A stretch of 64,000 bases of DNA from Streptosporangium sp. NBC_01755 (GCF_035917995.1 NZ_CP109131.1:6014001-6078000); one strand, 5' to 3'; counted from the stretch's first letter, positions 50,397 to 60,236 are shown. Notes: a model not told the origin generated them from the letters alone. Numbers and translations are program-made.

Positions 50397-51434
50397 GTGA
50401 TCAAGGATGAGGCGGGTCCGGAGGAGAGCGCGGTCCTGGCCGCCGCGCTGGCGGGTGACGAGCCGGCGTTCGGCACGCTCGTCGAGAGGTACCGGCGGGA
50501 ACTGCGGGTGCACTGCTACCGGATGCTCGGCTCCTTCGAGGAGTCGGAGGACCTGGTGCAGGAGACGTTCCTGCGCGCCTGGCGCAAGAGGGAGAGCTTC
50601 CAGGGGCGCTCGACCTTCAGGGCCTGGCTGTACCGGATCGCGACCAACGCCTGCCTGGACTTCCTGGACCGCCACCCGCGTCGCCCGCGCCCGCGCGAAG
50701 CGCCGGTGCTGGCCACTTCCGGTGTGTCCTCGCCGTCGCCGACCGAGGTCTTCTGGCTGAGCCCGTACCCGGACCGGCTCCTGGAGCCGCCCGCGCCCGC
50801 CGGCGCCGAGCCGGACGCCGAGGTGGTCGCCAAGGAGACGATCGAGCTGGCCTTCCTGGTCGCCATCCAGCATCTGCCTCCCCGGCAGCGGGTGGTGCTG
50901 ATCCTGCGCGACGTGCTCGGCTGGTCGGCGCAGGAGGCCGCCGCGCTGCTGGAGGTGAGCGTCGCGGCGGTGAAGAGCGCTCTGCAGCGGGCCCGGTCGA
51001 CGATGCGGGAGCACCTGCCCGCACAGCGTCTGGAGTGGGCGCCCTCCTCGGATCCGACCGGGGAGGAACTCGCGGCGCTGCGACGCTACATGGACGCCGT
51101 CGAGCAGGCGGATCCCGAGGTGCTGGCCGGGGTGCTGCGCGCGGACGCCTGGCAGACGATGCCGCCGGCCCCGATCTGGATCCTGGGTGGGGAGGCGATC
51201 GTCGAGTCGTGGCGCCCGGCCATGATCGGCCCCGAGGCGTGGGGTGACTGGCGCGTCCTGCCCACCCGCGCCAACCGGCAACCCGCCGCGGCGGCCTACC
51301 TCAGGCGCCCGGGCGAGTCCGAGTACCAGGGCTCGTGGCTCGGTGTCCTGCGGGTCGAGGACGGGCTGGTGACCCAGATCACCACCTTCGGCGCCGAGAT
51401 CTTCCCGGCGTTCGGCCTCCCCTCGACGCTGTGA
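50397..51434 (+). CDS. ECF RNA polymerase sigma factor with SnoaL-like C-terminal domain
   Basis: 345-residue sigma factor of the SigG-like group. Sigma2 spans about 25-95 (HCYRMLGSFEESEDLVQETF), sigma4 about 150-205 (LPPRQRVVLILRDVLGWSAQ, ALQRARSTM), and residues 220-345 form a SnoaL/NTF2-like domain (MDAVEQADPEVLAGVLRADA, GLVTQITTFGAEIFPAFG) that in such sigma factors modulates activity in place of an anti-sigma factor. GTG start with GGGAGGAAC upstream. Probably autoregulated from the element at 50319-50352 and operonic with the cupin gene. Confidence 0.93.
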   Translation: MIKDEAGPEESAVLAAALAGDEPAFGTLVERYRRELRVHCYRMLGSFEESEDLVQETFLRAWRKRESFQGRSTFRAWLYRIATNACLDFLDRHPRRPRPREAPVLATSGVSSPSPTEVFWLSPYPDRLLEPPAPAGAEPDAEVVAKETIELAFLVAIQHLPPRQRVVLILRDVLGWSAQEAAALLEVSVAAVKSALQRARSTMREHLPAQRLEWAPSSDPTGEELAALRRYMDAVEQADPEVLAGVLRADAWQTMPPAPIWILGGEAIVESWRPAMIGPEAWGDWRVLPTRANRQPAAAAYLRRPGESEYQGSWLGVLRVEDGLVTQITTFGAEIFPAFGLPSTL

Positions 51435-51733
51435 CGGACACCGGCGAAGACCCGCCTCCCTCCTTCGCGGGGCGGTTCGGGCCGTCGTTCCAGGTACGGG
51501 CGGTCGTCGTCGAACCCGGCGGCTCGCTGGACCGGGCCGGAGCCGAATGGCGGGACGCGATCGTCCTGCTTGAGTGCGGACGGATCGAGCTCGTCTGCTC
51601 CGACGGTGATCGCCTGGCCTTCCGGTGCGGCGACGTGCTGTGGCTGGACGGGCTGCCGGTGCGAGCCCTGCGCAATCCGGGACGGGAACCCGCCGTCCTG
51701 CTCGCGATCTCCCGGAGGCCCGGGCGCCGCTGA
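51431..51733 (+). CDS. Small cupin-like protein coupled to the sigma factor
   Basis: 100-residue cytoplasmic protein; the GTG start overlaps the sigma stop (GTGA), showing coupled translation. Beta-strand pattern DAIVLLECGRIELVCSDGDR, LAFRCGDVLWLDGLPVRALR suggests a single cupin barrel, but the usual metal-binding histidines are absent. May modulate the sigma factor or bind a small ligand. Confidence 0.75.
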   Translation: MTDTGEDPPPSFAGRFGPSFQVRAVVVEPGGSLDRAGAEWRDAIVLLECGRIELVCSDGDRLAFRCGDVLWLDGLPVRALRNPGREPAVLLAISRRPGRR

Positions 51734-51797
51734 GTCCCCGGCCCAGCGGGACAGGGGCCGGGCGGCATCGCACTTCCGAGAACCAAATCCCCGGAGC

Positions 51798-51831
51798 GAT
51801 TCCTTTTGCGGCCTCCGGCCGTCGTAACGGT
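51798..51831 (+). promoter_or_regulatory. Putative ECF sigma promoter element, copy 2
   Basis: GATTCCTTTT and CGGCCGTCGTAACGGT blocks with the same spacing as at 50319-50352; only the centre and one base of the -10 block differ. It lies 28 bases before the serine hydrolase start, marking that gene as a likely target of the neighbouring sigma factor. Confidence 0.6.
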
Positions 51832-51859
51832 CACACACTGCATCACGGAAGGAATGATC

Positions 51860-52999
51860 ATGAACGATATGCAGAAGCAGGTCCAGGAGGCGGTCGACAG
51901 GCTCGTGGAGTCCGGGACCGAGCGGGGCCTGCAGGTCGCCGTGTACCGGAACGGCGAACCGGTGGTCGACGTCGTCGCGGGCGTCGCCGACCCGGCCACC
52001 GGGCGTCCCGTCACGCCGGACACGCCGTTCTACAGCGCCTCGACCGGCAAGGGCGTCACCTCGACCGTGGTGCACGTGCTCGTGGAGCGGGGCGTCCTCG
52101 GCTACGACACGCCGATCGTCGAGCTGTGGCCGGAGTTCGGCGCCCACGGCAAGGAACGCGCGACGGTGCGGCACGCCCTGACCCACTCGGCGGGCGTGCC
52201 CGGAGTGCCCGCCGGGACCACGCCCGAGGACCTGTGCGACTGGGAGGGGATGTGCGCGGCGATCGCCGACGCCAAGCCCTGGTGGGAGCCCGGCACCAGG
52301 ACCGGCTACCACCCCCACTCGTTCGGCTACATCATCGGGGAGGTCGTCCGCCGGGCCACCGGCAGGCCGATCTCGCGGGTCCTGCGGGAGGAGGTCGCCG
52401 GGCCGCTCGGGGTGGCCGGCGAGCTGTTCCTCGGCGTTCCCGAATCCGAGCTGGGCAGGCTGGCCCGCCTGGAGGACGCGCCGAGCGATTTCGAGATGCC
52501 CGCGGAGATGTCCGCCGAGATGTTCGCCGACATACCGTTCTTCAAGGTGGTGGACGGCTACACGGCGGCGCCGATGGCGGCGATGCCGGATGCCGGTTTC
52601 GGCAACCGCGCCGACGTGCTGACCTCCGACATCCCGGCGGGCGGCACCATGTCCGCCCGCGCCGTGGCCCGCATGTACGCCGCCCTGCTGGGAGAGGTGG
52701 ACGGTGTCAGGCTCGTCTCGCCGGAACGGCTGCGAGAGATCACCGAGGTTGCGGTCACCGGTGTGGACGAGGTCACCGGCACTCCGGTCACCAGATCCCT
52801 CGGGTACGCCATCGGGGCCACCGCGCTGCTCGACAGCCCCACCCTGTTCGGGATGGCGGGCAGCGGTGGTTCGGCCGCGTACGCCGACACGGCCACCGGG
52901 ATCGCGATCGCCATGACCAAGAACATGCTCTACGGCGGAGACTTCGACACCTTCGACGAGATCGGGCGGATTGTCATGAACGCCGTTGCCAGCCGCTAG
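51860..52999 (+). CDS. Serine hydrolase, beta-lactamase class C/esterase family
   Basis: 379-residue cytoplasmic (no signal peptide) serine hydrolase of the EstB/penicillin-binding class. Nucleophile motif SxxK in FYSASTGKGVTSTVV; second motif Tyr in GYHPHSFGYIIGEVV; third motif GMAGSGGSAAY near the end. Reaction probably ester or amide hydrolysis. ATG at 51860 is chosen because GGAAGG lies eight bases before it; an ATG two codons earlier overlaps that site. Preceded by the ECF element copy 2. Confidence 0.9.
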   Translation: MNDMQKQVQEAVDRLVESGTERGLQVAVYRNGEPVVDVVAGVADPATGRPVTPDTPFYSASTGKGVTSTVVHVLVERGVLGYDTPIVELWPEFGAHGKERATVRHALTHSAGVPGVPAGTTPEDLCDWEGMCAAIADAKPWWEPGTRTGYHPHSFGYIIGEVVRRATGRPISRVLREEVAGPLGVAGELFLGVPESELGRLARLEDAPSDFEMPAEMSAEMFADIPFFKVVDGYTAAPMAAMPDAGFGNRADVLTSDIPAGGTMSARAVARMYAALLGEVDGVRLVSPERLREITEVAVTGVDEVTGTPVTRSLGYAIGATALLDSPTLFGMAGSGGSAAYADTATGIAIAMTKNMLYGGDFDTFDEIGRIVMNAVASR

Positions 53000-53115
53000 G
53001 CCCGCGTTCCGCAGGTGATCTGAACCGATCCGGAAAACGAGGCCGGGGTGCCGTTCGTGTCTCGGGGCAGGCGTCCGCCCCGAGACACGGCCTCCGCGCG
53101 GATCTCGCGCCGGCG

Positions 53116-53181
53116 GCCCGAGCGCGTCGAATGCCCGAGCGCGTCGAATGCCCGAGCGCGCCGGCGGCCCGAGCGCGCGGG
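53116..53181. repeat. 17-bp tandem repeat
   Basis: Unit GCCCGAGCGCGTCGAAT twice exactly (53116-53132, 53133-53149), then two degenerate copies (to 53181), in the spacer between convergent genes. Confidence 0.85.
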
Positions 53182-53203
53182 TCGCCCGTCGGCGGACGCG
53201 TGC

Positions 53204-53998
53204 CTACCGGGTGCAGGTGAAGATCGCGGTGCCGGGCAGGTGGTGGCCGCGCAGCGGACTCCAACCGCCCCACTCGCGGTCGTGGCCCGGCGGCCACTCG
53301 GGCTCGGTCAGCTGCCGCAGCACCAGCCCGGAGGCGGTGATGAGGTGGACCCAGTCGGCCATCGTGCGGTGGTGCTCGACGTAGGACGGGCGCCCGTCCT
53401 CGCCGATCTCCACGTACGCGGACCGGTCGAAGTAGGAGCGGTCCGAGGTCAGCCCACCAGGACCGGGGTCGTCGGGGAAGGCCCAGCGGATGGGGTGGCT
53501 CACCGAGAAGACCAGCCGGCCGCCGGGGCGCAGCACCCGGTGGACCTCGGCGAGGACGGCCCCGGCGTCGGCCACGAACGGCAGCGCGCCGAAGGCCGAG
53601 CAGGCCAGGTCGAACGCCCCGTCGGCGAAGGGCAGGATCTCGGCGTCCGCCTGGACCACGGGGAGCGCGGCGCTCGCGTCCAGGTCGATCCGGCGCGAAT
53701 GCTGAAGCTGGCGGAAGGACAGGTCGAAGGCGGCCACCCTGGCGCCCTGGCCGGCCAGCCAGCGTCCGCACTGCCCGGCGCCGCAGCCGATCTCCAGCAC
53801 GTCCTTGCCCGCGACATCGCCCAGCAGGTGGACGTCGGCCTCGTCCAATCCCTCGGGACACCAGACGAACCCGGAGTCGCGCAGGAACTCCCCGTGCTCG
53901 GCCTGGTAGTCGTCGGCGGCCCCGTCCCACCAGCCGCGGTTGGCCCGGGATGTGGCCGCGGCGTCCACCCGGTGGCGGCCCACCCCGGCGGAGCTCAT
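53204..53998 (-). CDS. SAM-dependent methyltransferase (class I)
   Basis: 264-residue cytoplasmic methyltransferase of the Methyltransf_11 type: motif I VLEIGCGAGQCGRWLA, acidic end of strand 2 in AAFDLSFRQLQ, motif II DLACSAFGALPFV and post-II LRPGGRLVFSVSHPIRW. Substrate unknown. ATG at 53996-53998 overlaps by one base the stop of the DUF4191 gene, so the two are one operon. Confidence 0.9.
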   Translation of the reverse strand: MSSAGVGRHRVDAAATSRANRGWWDGAADDYQAEHGEFLRDSGFVWCPEGLDEADVHLLGDVAGKDVLEIGCGAGQCGRWLAGQGARVAAFDLSFRQLQHSRRIDLDASAALPVVQADAEILPFADGAFDLACSAFGALPFVADAGAVLAEVHRVLRPGGRLVFSVSHPIRWAFPDDPGPGGLTSDRSYFDRSAYVEIGEDGRPSYVEHHRTMADWVHLITASGLVLRQLTEPEWPPGHDREWGGWSPLRGHHLPGTAIFTCTR

Positions 53999-54678
53999 CA
54001 GCGCATCTTCGGGCGGGGCATCTTCGCGCCGCGCGGCAGCGGGCCCTTGGGCATCGGCAGCGTCTGCGGCAGGGCCTTCAGCCGGTTGTTGATCTCGTAC
54101 AGGGCGGGCTTCTTGAGGTTGCGGGGCAGCTTCATCAGGTGCCGCTGCAGTTTGGCCAGCGGAATCTGCCCCTCGCCGTCACCGGACTGGACGTCGTAGA
54201 CGGGCACGTCCAGCGCGATCCGCTGGACGCGCTTCTTCTCGGCGACCAGCATCTTCTGCACGCGGCTGCCCGGCCCCTCGGAGACCAGGATGATGCCGGG
54301 GTAGCCGACCACGCGGTGCACGATGTCCTGGTCGCGGGTGACCGCGACGGCCGGGGTGACCTCCCAGTTGCCGCGCATGCCCTGCAGGATCGCGGCGGCG
54401 GCGCCGATCTGCCCGTGCAGCATGGAATACTGCGCCTTCTGGGCGAGCTGGCCGAACACCACAAGTCCGACGGTCAGGGCCAGCATGATCCCGATGAAAA
54501 GCAGATACCAGAACCAGCCCGTGACCAGGCCGATCACCACGCACAGCGCGAGCGTGCCCAGCGCCGAGGCGTAGACGATCGGCATCCCCTTGGGGTTGGC
54601 CTCCTTGATGATCTTCGCGATCATGCGGAGTTGCTTGATGCGCCCCGGGCGCTCTGAGTCTTCGGGCTTCTTGGCCAT
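53998..54678 (-). CDS. DUF4191 integral membrane protein
   Basis: 226-residue membrane protein with two adjacent hydrophobic helices (IVYASALGTLALCVVIGLV, WYLLFIGIMLALTVGLVVFG; residues about 34-77), then a soluble domain with NWEVTPAVAVTRDQDIVHRV and a basic, Pro/Lys/Arg-rich tail. DUF4191 proteins are conserved in actinobacteria beside lipA, as here; function unknown. Confidence 0.88.
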   Translation of the reverse strand: MAKKPEDSERPGRIKQLRMIAKIIKEANPKGMPIVYASALGTLALCVVIGLVTGWFWYLLFIGIMLALTVGLVVFGQLAQKAQYSMLHGQIGAAAAILQGMRGNWEVTPAVAVTRDQDIVHRVVGYPGIILVSEGPGSRVQKMLVAEKKRVQRIALDVPVYDVQSGDGEGQIPLAKLQRHLMKLPRNLKKPALYEINNRLKALPQTLPMPKGPLPRGAKMPRPKMR

Positions 54679-54969
54679 GTTCTGAAGGATACAAATCCAT
54701 GGCTCAAGAAGTGAAAACGTGACCTGCCCGGTGCCGGTTCCGGCGCCGGGCCCGAAGGCCGCGGAGCGCCGGAAAGGCCGATACGACCGGGAGAAGTGCC
54801 CCTCGCCGACTGTTTTACCGGGATTACACGGTCACGGTCGCGCTCAGGCGGCGGTCGGCGACGCTGCGGCCCGAGCTCTCCACCTCGGGGGTGGTCGAGG
54901 CGACCACTATCGCCACATCGGCCGCCGAGGCGGCCTCCACTGGAGCGGCCATGCGAACCGGGCCGGTAA
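54679..54969. other. Intergenic region upstream of the DUF4191 gene
   Basis: No gene recognised. It must contain the promoter of the DUF4191-methyltransferase operon, transcribed leftward. The terminator of lipA follows at 54970-55012. Confidence 0.5.
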
Positions 54970-55012
54970 AACCGGAAGGACCCCGCTCGTCACGAGCGGG
55001 GTCCTTCCGGTT
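54970..55012 (-). terminator. Perfect 21-bp stem terminator of lipA
   Basis: Arms 54970-54990 and 54992-55012 are exactly complementary (AACCGGAAGGACCCC... / ...GGGGTCCTTCCGGTT) around a single base, 13 bases after the lipA stop codon. Confidence 0.85.
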
Positions 55013-55025
55013 GGCGGGAGCCGGC

Positions 55026-55955
55026 TCAGGCGTGCTGACGGGCCTCGACCGCCTGCTTGTACAGGCGGCCCGCCCGGTAGGAGGAGCGCACCAGCGGCCC
55101 CGACAGGACCCCGGCGAAACCGATGGCCTCCGCCTCCTTGCCCAGCTCCACGAACTCCTCCGGCTTGACCCACCGGTCGACGGGGTGGTGGCGCGGGGTG
55201 GGCCGCAGGTACTGGGTCACGGTGAGCAGGTCGCACCCGGCCTCGTGCAGGTCGCGCATGGCCTGGACGATCTCCTCGCGCTCCTCGCCCATGCCGAGGA
55301 TCAGGTTGGACTTGGTCACCAGGCCGGCCCGACGGGCCTTGGTGATCACTTCCAGGGAGCGCTCGTAGCGGAAGGCGGGCCGGATGCGCTTGAAGATCCG
55401 CGGCACGGTCTCGACGTTGTGCGCGAACACCTCGGGCCCGGCGGAGAAGACCTCCTCCAGCTGGGCCTGGTCGCCGTTGAAGTCGGGCACCAGCAACTCG
55501 ACGCCGCAGCCGGGCAGCAGCGTGTGGATCTGCCGCGCGGTCTCGGCGTACAGCCACGCGCCGCCGTCGGGCAGGTCGTCGCGGGCGACACCGGTCACGG
55601 TCGCGTAGTTGAGGCCCATCTGCCGCACCGACTCGGCCACGCGGCGCGGCTCGTCGGTGTCGTACGCCTTGGGCTTGCCGGTGTCGATCTGGCAGAAGTC
55701 GCACCGCCGGGTGCACTGGTCGCCGCCGATGAGGAAGGTGGCCTCACGGTCCTCCCAGCACTCGGAGATGTTGGGGCATCCGGCCTCCTGGCAGACCGTG
55801 TGCAGCCCCTCGCGCTTGACCAGCGCCCGCAGCTCGGTGTGGTTCGGGCCCGTCCTGAACCTGGTCTTGATCCATTCGGGCTTCTTCTCGATGGGGGTCT
55901 CAGCGTTGCGGACCTCCAGGCGGAGGAGCTTCCGCCCTTCGGGTGCGACGGTCAT
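55026..55955 (-). CDS. lipA: Lipoyl synthase
   Basis: 309-residue cytoplasmic radical SAM enzyme that inserts two sulfurs into octanoyl groups to make lipoate. Both 4Fe-4S clusters are visible: the auxiliary cluster [12 protein letters not shown] and the radical [13 protein letters not shown], plus the C-terminal RSSY serine ([11 protein letters not shown]). AAGGAG is placed well before the ATG at 55953-55955. Works after LipB, encoded 126 bp upstream on the same strand. Confidence 0.97.
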   Translation of the reverse strand: MTVAPEGRKLLRLEVRNAETPIEKKPEWIKTRFRTGPNHTELRALVKREGLHTVCQEAGCPNISECWEDREATFLIGGDQCTRRCDFCQIDTGKPKAYDTDEPRRVAESVRQMGLNYATVTGVARDDLPDGGAWLYAETARQIHTLLPGCGVELLVPDFNGDQAQLEEVFSAGPEVFAHNVETVPRIFKRIRPAFRYERSLEVITKARRAGLVTKSNLILGMGEEREEIVQAMRDLHEAGCDLLTVTQYLRPTPRHHPVDRWVKPEEFVELGKEAEAIGFAGVLSGPLVRSSYRAGRLYKQAVEARQHA

Positions 55956-56081
55956 GCGAGCTCCTTTGCCGGTCGCGGGACCGAGGTGTTGCACGTCGAG
56001 GTGTGGTAAAAGTCGTCACGCTCGCTCACGTCCCCAGCCTATGTCCCACCGCGAGCCGCGAGGTCCCGGGGTTCCCGGTGT

Positions 56082-56759
56082 TCAGCGCCGGAACAGGTCT
56101 TCCTCGGGCAGCTCGAAGGCCCGCGCGCCGAGCGCCTCCGCCAGATGCTTCTCGGCGTACGGCAGGACCTCGTCGACCACGATCCGCCGGCCGGTCTCGG
56201 CGGACAGCGAGGAGATCCCGGCATCGCTGATACCGCACGGGACGATCCGGTTGTACCAGCTCGGGTCGTTGGAGCAGTTGAGCGCGAATCCGTGCATCGT
56301 GACGCCGCCCGAGACCCGGATGCCGATGGCCCCGACCTTCCTGTCGGGCAGGCCGTGCGAGGGGTCTCCGGCCACCCAGACGCCGCCTCGCCCCTGAACT
56401 CGGCCCGCCTGCACCCCGAAGTCGGCGCAGACGGCCACCAGGGTCTCCTCCAGGAGCCGCACGTAGGCGTTCACGTCGAGCGTGCCGCCGAGCCTGACGA
56501 TCGGGTAGCCGACCAGCTGGCCGGGACCGTGCCAGGTGATCCGGCCGCCCCGGTCGACCTCGACGACGGGGGTGCCGTCGGTGGGCCTCTCGTGCGGCGC
56601 GGTTCGTTTGCCCGCCGTGTAGACCGGCGCGTGCTCGAGCATCAGGCAGGTGTCGGGAATCTCCTCGGCCACACGGCGTGCGTGGATGCGCCGCTGAAGA
56701 TCCCAGGCCTGCTCATAGGGGAAATCAACGCCAAGACGGACGATTGCCAGGTCACTCAC
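56082..56759 (-). CDS. lipB: Lipoyl(octanoyl) transferase
   Basis: 225-residue cytoplasmic acyltransferase that moves octanoyl from acyl carrier protein to lipoyl domains such as that of SucB. Motifs: [39 protein letters not shown] with the catalytic lysine, and NCS with the thioester cysteine. GTG start. Followed by lipA on the same strand. Confidence 0.97.
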   Translation of the reverse strand: MSDLAIVRLGVDFPYEQAWDLQRRIHARRVAEEIPDTCLMLEHAPVYTAGKRTAPHERPTDGTPVVEVDRGGRITWHGPGQLVGYPIVRLGGTLDVNAYVRLLEETLVAVCADFGVQAGRVQGRGGVWVAGDPSHGLPDRKVGAIGIRVSGGVTMHGFALNCSNDPSWYNRIVPCGISDAGISSLSAETGRRIVVDEVLPYAEKHLAEALGARAFELPEEDLFRR

Positions 56760-56787
56760 GTCTCAAGAGTAGTTGACCCGTTCGTGG

Positions 56788-57525
56788 TCACGACGTGAGA
56801 AGTCGAGGCTCGATGCGGAACTCCTTGGCCCCACCTGCCCCGTCGTGCTCGACCTTGTAGGCGTAGGCGTCCGGGTGCACGCTGACGGCCTGGATGAACT
56901 CGGTGCCCACGTAGTGCAGCGCCACGCCCTCGTCGGCGGCGTAACCCTCCGGCAGCTCGCCCGAGGCCACCGCCTCGTGCAGCAGCGCGCGGCGCTGCGG
57001 GTCGGAGTCGTAGTGGACGCCGCACGAGTAGGGCAGCAGGCCCAGGCCCTCGGACCACACCCGCAGCGTCGGGCCGAAGGAGTCGGTGTTGCCGCCCACG
57101 TGCCAGCAGAGCGCCCCGGCGCTCTGGCCGCTCAGCACCACGCCGGCCCGCCACGCCTCCTCGAAGATCTCGTCCAGGCCGTGCAGCCGCCACAGGGCCG
57201 CCAGGTTGGCCACACTGCCGCCGCTGACGTAGATGACGTCCTGGCCGAGCACCCACTCGCGCGGATCCTCGATGTTGGGCATCGGGAACAGGGACAGGTG
57301 GCTGACCTCGACGTCCCACTCGCGGAAGGCGCCGTACATCTTCAACAGCCAGTCGGCGTCGTCACCGGTAGCGGTGGCGAGCAGGCCCAGCCGGGGCCGG
57401 TCCTGACCGGTGAGGTCAAGGGCGTACCGGAGCAGCGAGCTCGCCTCGATGGAGCCGTAACGTGCGGAAGCGCGGAACGAACCACCCCCGATCGCGAGGA
57501 TGTGCGACTGCCCGGGCGTGCTCAT
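56788..57525 (-). CDS. Peptidase E (S51 family) / cyanophycinase-like
   Basis: 245-residue cytoplasmic serine peptidase specific in its family for Asp-X dipeptides. Nucleophile in VLSGQSAGALCWHVGG, preceded by YVSGGSVANLAALW, the typical fold turn. Ends 29 bp before lipB, same strand. Cellular role unclear. Confidence 0.85.
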   Translation of the reverse strand: MSTPGQSHILAIGGGSFRASARYGSIEASSLLRYALDLTGQDRPRLGLLATATGDDADWLLKMYGAFREWDVEVSHLSLFPMPNIEDPREWVLGQDVIYVSGGSVANLAALWRLHGLDEIFEEAWRAGVVLSGQSAGALCWHVGGNTDSFGPTLRVWSEGLGLLPYSCGVHYDSDPQRRALLHEAVASGELPEGYAADEGVALHYVGTEFIQAVSVHPDAYAYKVEHDGAGGAKEFRIEPRLLTS

Positions 57526-57565
57526 ATCGATCTCCCCAGTGCTGACAACGGCTGCAACAGGGACC

Positions 57566-58471
57566 CTAGAGTACGGCGGACAGTGCCTCGTCGAGACGGA
57601 TATGCCGGAACGCGTAGCCGCTGTCGAGCAGGCGCCGCGGCAGCACCCGCTGGCCGGTCAGCGCACCCTCCTCGGCGAACCCCCCGATGGCCGTGCGCAG
57701 CACGAACCCCGGAACGGCCAGGGGCAGCGTGGGCCGGTGCAGGGCCGCTCCGAGCACCTTGGTGAACTCCGCGTTGGTGACCGGCTCGGGCGCCGTCAGG
57801 TTCACCGGCCCCGAGATCTCTGAATTTCTCAGTATGTGTTGTACGGCGAGAACCCAGTCGTCGATGGAGATCCACGACCAGTACTGCCGCCCGGACCCCA
57901 GCGGGGCGCCCAACCCCAACCTGAAGACGGGGAGCAGCCGGGACAGCATGCCGCCCTGCCCGCTCAGCACCAGTCCGGTACGGAGTCTCACCACCCGGAT
58001 GCCCGCCTCCTCGGCGGGCGCCGTCTCCGCCTCCCACGGCACCACGACCTCCTGGGCGAGGAACCCGGCGCCCGCGGGCGCACTCTCGTCCACCGACGCC
58101 TCCCCGGTGTCGCCGTAGAAGCCGATCGCCGAGCCGGACAGCAGCGCCACGGGCTTCGCCGCCAGACCGGCCAGCGCGCCCACCAGGGTCCGAGTCCCCT
58201 CGACCCGGCTACGGACCACCTCGCGCTTGTAGTCGTCGCTCCAGCGCCGGTCGCCGATGCCCGCGCCGGCGAGGTGGATCACCGCCTCCGCGCCCTCCAG
58301 CGCCGCCGGGTCGACAACCCCCTTGGCCGGGTCCCAGAAGGACTCGTCGCCGTCTTTCGGCACCCGCCGCACCAGACGGACCACCCGGGCGCCGTCGTCC
58401 CGCAGGGCCTTGACCAGAGCCGATCCCAGCAGGCCCGAGGAACCGGTCACGATGATCGTCATATCGCCCAA
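57566..58471 (-). CDS. TIGR01777-family NAD(P)-dependent epimerase-like protein
   Basis: 301-residue extended SDR: VTGSSGLLGSALVKAL nucleotide motif, AVIHLAGAGIGDRRWSDDYK, SGSAIGFYGDTGE and the C-terminal domain with TGQRVLPRRLLDSGYAFRH. Family function unknown, often adjacent to lipoate or septation genes. TTG at 58469-58471 is preferred since GGGAGG lies nine bases before it; an ATG three codons later is possible. Confidence 0.88.
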   Translation of the reverse strand: MGDMTIIVTGSSGLLGSALVKALRDDGARVVRLVRRVPKDGDESFWDPAKGVVDPAALEGAEAVIHLAGAGIGDRRWSDDYKREVVRSRVEGTRTLVGALAGLAAKPVALLSGSAIGFYGDTGEASVDESAPAGAGFLAQEVVVPWEAETAPAEEAGIRVVRLRTGLVLSGQGGMLSRLLPVFRLGLGAPLGSGRQYWSWISIDDWVLAVQHILRNSEISGPVNLTAPEPVTNAEFTKVLGAALHRPTLPLAVPGFVLRTAIGGFAEEGALTGQRVLPRRLLDSGYAFRHIRLDEALSAVL

Positions 58472-58526
58472 TGTAGTCGACCTCCCTTGAGGTCTTCGGA
58501 AACCGGAGGCCGACCGGATTCGCGCT

Positions 58527-58592
58527 GTGCCCCCGAGGTTCCCGCGCCGTGCCCCCGAGGTCCCCGCGCCGTGCCCCCGAGGTCCCCGGGAA
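58527..58592. repeat. 22-bp tandem repeat
   Basis: Three units starting GTGCCCCCGAGGT at 58527, 58549 and 58571, in the 259-bp spacer between the epimerase-like gene and the end of sucB. Confidence 0.85.
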
Positions 58593-58730
58593 GAGGTCCC
58601 CGGGAAAGCGCCCGTGTCCCTGCGATCGGCGCCTTCGGCGTACCGGGAGGACGAGGCGCGACACGCGGGCGAGAACGAGCAGGGCCGGCCCGCGAAGTCG
58701 CGGACCGGCCCGGTGGGAGAGAACGGGGGA

Positions 58731-60200
58731 CTAGGCGTTGAGGCCCAGCTGGTTCTCGAAGCGGCCCTCCTCCAGGCGACGCTTGATCGTCGTCAGGAAG
58801 CGGGCGGCGTCGGCGCCGTCGACCAGGCGGTGGTCGTAGCTGAGCGCGAGGTAGACCATCGAGCGGACGGCGATGACCTCACCCTCGGCGGTGTCCAGGA
58901 CGACCGGGCGCTTGACGACCGCGCCGGTGCCCAGCATGCCGACCTGCGGCTGGTTGAGGATCGGCGTGTCGAACAGCGCGCCCCGGCTGCCGGTGTTGGT
59001 CAGCGTGAACGTGCCGCCGCCGAGCTCGTCCGGGCTCACCTTGTTGGTGCGGGTGCGCTCGGCCAGATCGGCGATCTTACGGGCCAGCCCGGCGATGTTG
59101 AGGTCGCCCGCGTCCTTGATCACCGGGACGATCAGGCCGCGCTCGGTGTCCGTTGCGAAGGCCAGGTGCTCGGCGTCGAAGTAGGTGACCTCGTTGGTCT
59201 CGCTGTTGATCGTGGCGTTCAGCTTCGGGTGCTGCTTGAGCGCCTCGATCGTGGCGAGGGCGAAGAACGGCATGAACGAGAGCTTGACGCCCTCACGCCG
59301 CTGGAACTCTGCCTTCGCGCGGTTACGCAGCTGCGCGATCTTGGTGACGTCGACCTCGACCACGCTGGTGAGCTGGGCCGAGACCTGCAGCGACTCGACC
59401 ATGCGCTTGGCGATGGTCTGGCGCAGCCGCGACATCTTCTCGGTGCGCCCGCGCAGCGTGGTGTCCACCGCGACCGGCGCGGGAGCCTGCGCGGGGGCGG
59501 CCGCCTGAGCCGGAGCCTGGGCGGCGGCCCGCGGGGCCGCCTGTGCCTGTGCCTGTGCCTGAGCTTGGGCCTGGGCCGCCGCGGCCCGCTCGCGCTGGTC
59601 GCGGGCCGCTTCCAGCACGTCCTGCTTGCGGATGCGCCCGCCGACGCCGGTGCCGCTCAGCGAGTCGAGGTCGACGCCGTGCTCGCCGGCGAGCTTGCGC
59701 ACCAGCGGGGTGACGTAAGGGCTGTCACCGGAGAGCTGGGCGGCGGGCTCGGAGGCGGGTGCCGCCGCGATCGGGGCCGGCGGCGCGGCCTGGAGGGGCG
59801 GTGCCGGGGCCTGCGCGGGAACCGGCGCCGGCGCCGGAGCGGGAGCCTGCGGGGCGGGCTGCGGGATCGAGGAGACCGGCTGTGCCTGCTGCTGGGGGGC
59901 CGGCTCCGGCTCGGGCTCCGGCTGGGGGGCCGCCTCCTGCGCCGGGGCGGCGCCCTCGGTGCCGTTCTCGTCGATGACGGCGAGCTCAGCGCCGACCTCG
60001 ACCGTCTCGTCCTCGGCCACCACGATCTTCGTGAGGATGCCCGCGGCCGGAGACGGGATCTCGGTGTCGACCTTGTCGGTGGAGACTTCGAGAAGCGGCT
60101 CGTCGGCCTCGACGCGCTCGCCCTCCTTCTTCAGCCAACGGGTGACGGTGCCCTCCGTGACGCTCTCACCGAGCTGGGGCATCTGTACGGACTTCGGCAT
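58731..60200 (-). CDS. sucB: Dihydrolipoamide acyltransferase (2-oxoacid dehydrogenase E2)
   Basis: 489-residue cytoplasmic E2. One lipoyl domain with Lys43 in [13 protein letters not shown]; Pro/Ala/Gln linkers; peripheral subunit-binding domain (about 195-230, [20 protein letters not shown]); catalytic domain with His457 in [16 protein letters not shown]. The linkers are Ala/Gln/Pro repeats, hence the repeated DNA near 59530. Transcribed with lpdA 36 bp upstream; together with LipA/LipB the lipoate path is complete here. Assignment to succinyl- versus acetyl-transfer is from gene order. Confidence 0.93.
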   Translation of the reverse strand: MPKSVQMPQLGESVTEGTVTRWLKKEGERVEADEPLLEVSTDKVDTEIPSPAAGILTKIVVAEDETVEVGAELAVIDENGTEGAAPAQEAAPQPEPEPEPAPQQQAQPVSSIPQPAPQAPAPAPAPVPAQAPAPPLQAAPPAPIAAAPASEPAAQLSGDSPYVTPLVRKLAGEHGVDLDSLSGTGVGGRIRKQDVLEAARDQRERAAAAQAQAQAQAQAQAAPRAAAQAPAQAAAPAQAPAPVAVDTTLRGRTEKMSRLRQTIAKRMVESLQVSAQLTSVVEVDVTKIAQLRNRAKAEFQRREGVKLSFMPFFALATIEALKQHPKLNATINSETNEVTYFDAEHLAFATDTERGLIVPVIKDAGDLNIAGLARKIADLAERTRTNKVSPDELGGGTFTLTNTGSRGALFDTPILNQPQVGMLGTGAVVKRPVVLDTAEGEVIAVRSMVYLALSYDHRLVDGADAARFLTTIKRRLEEGRFENQLGLNA

Positions 60201-60236
60201 TGGTGTCTTCTCTCGCGTTCCGAGTGAGGGCTTACG

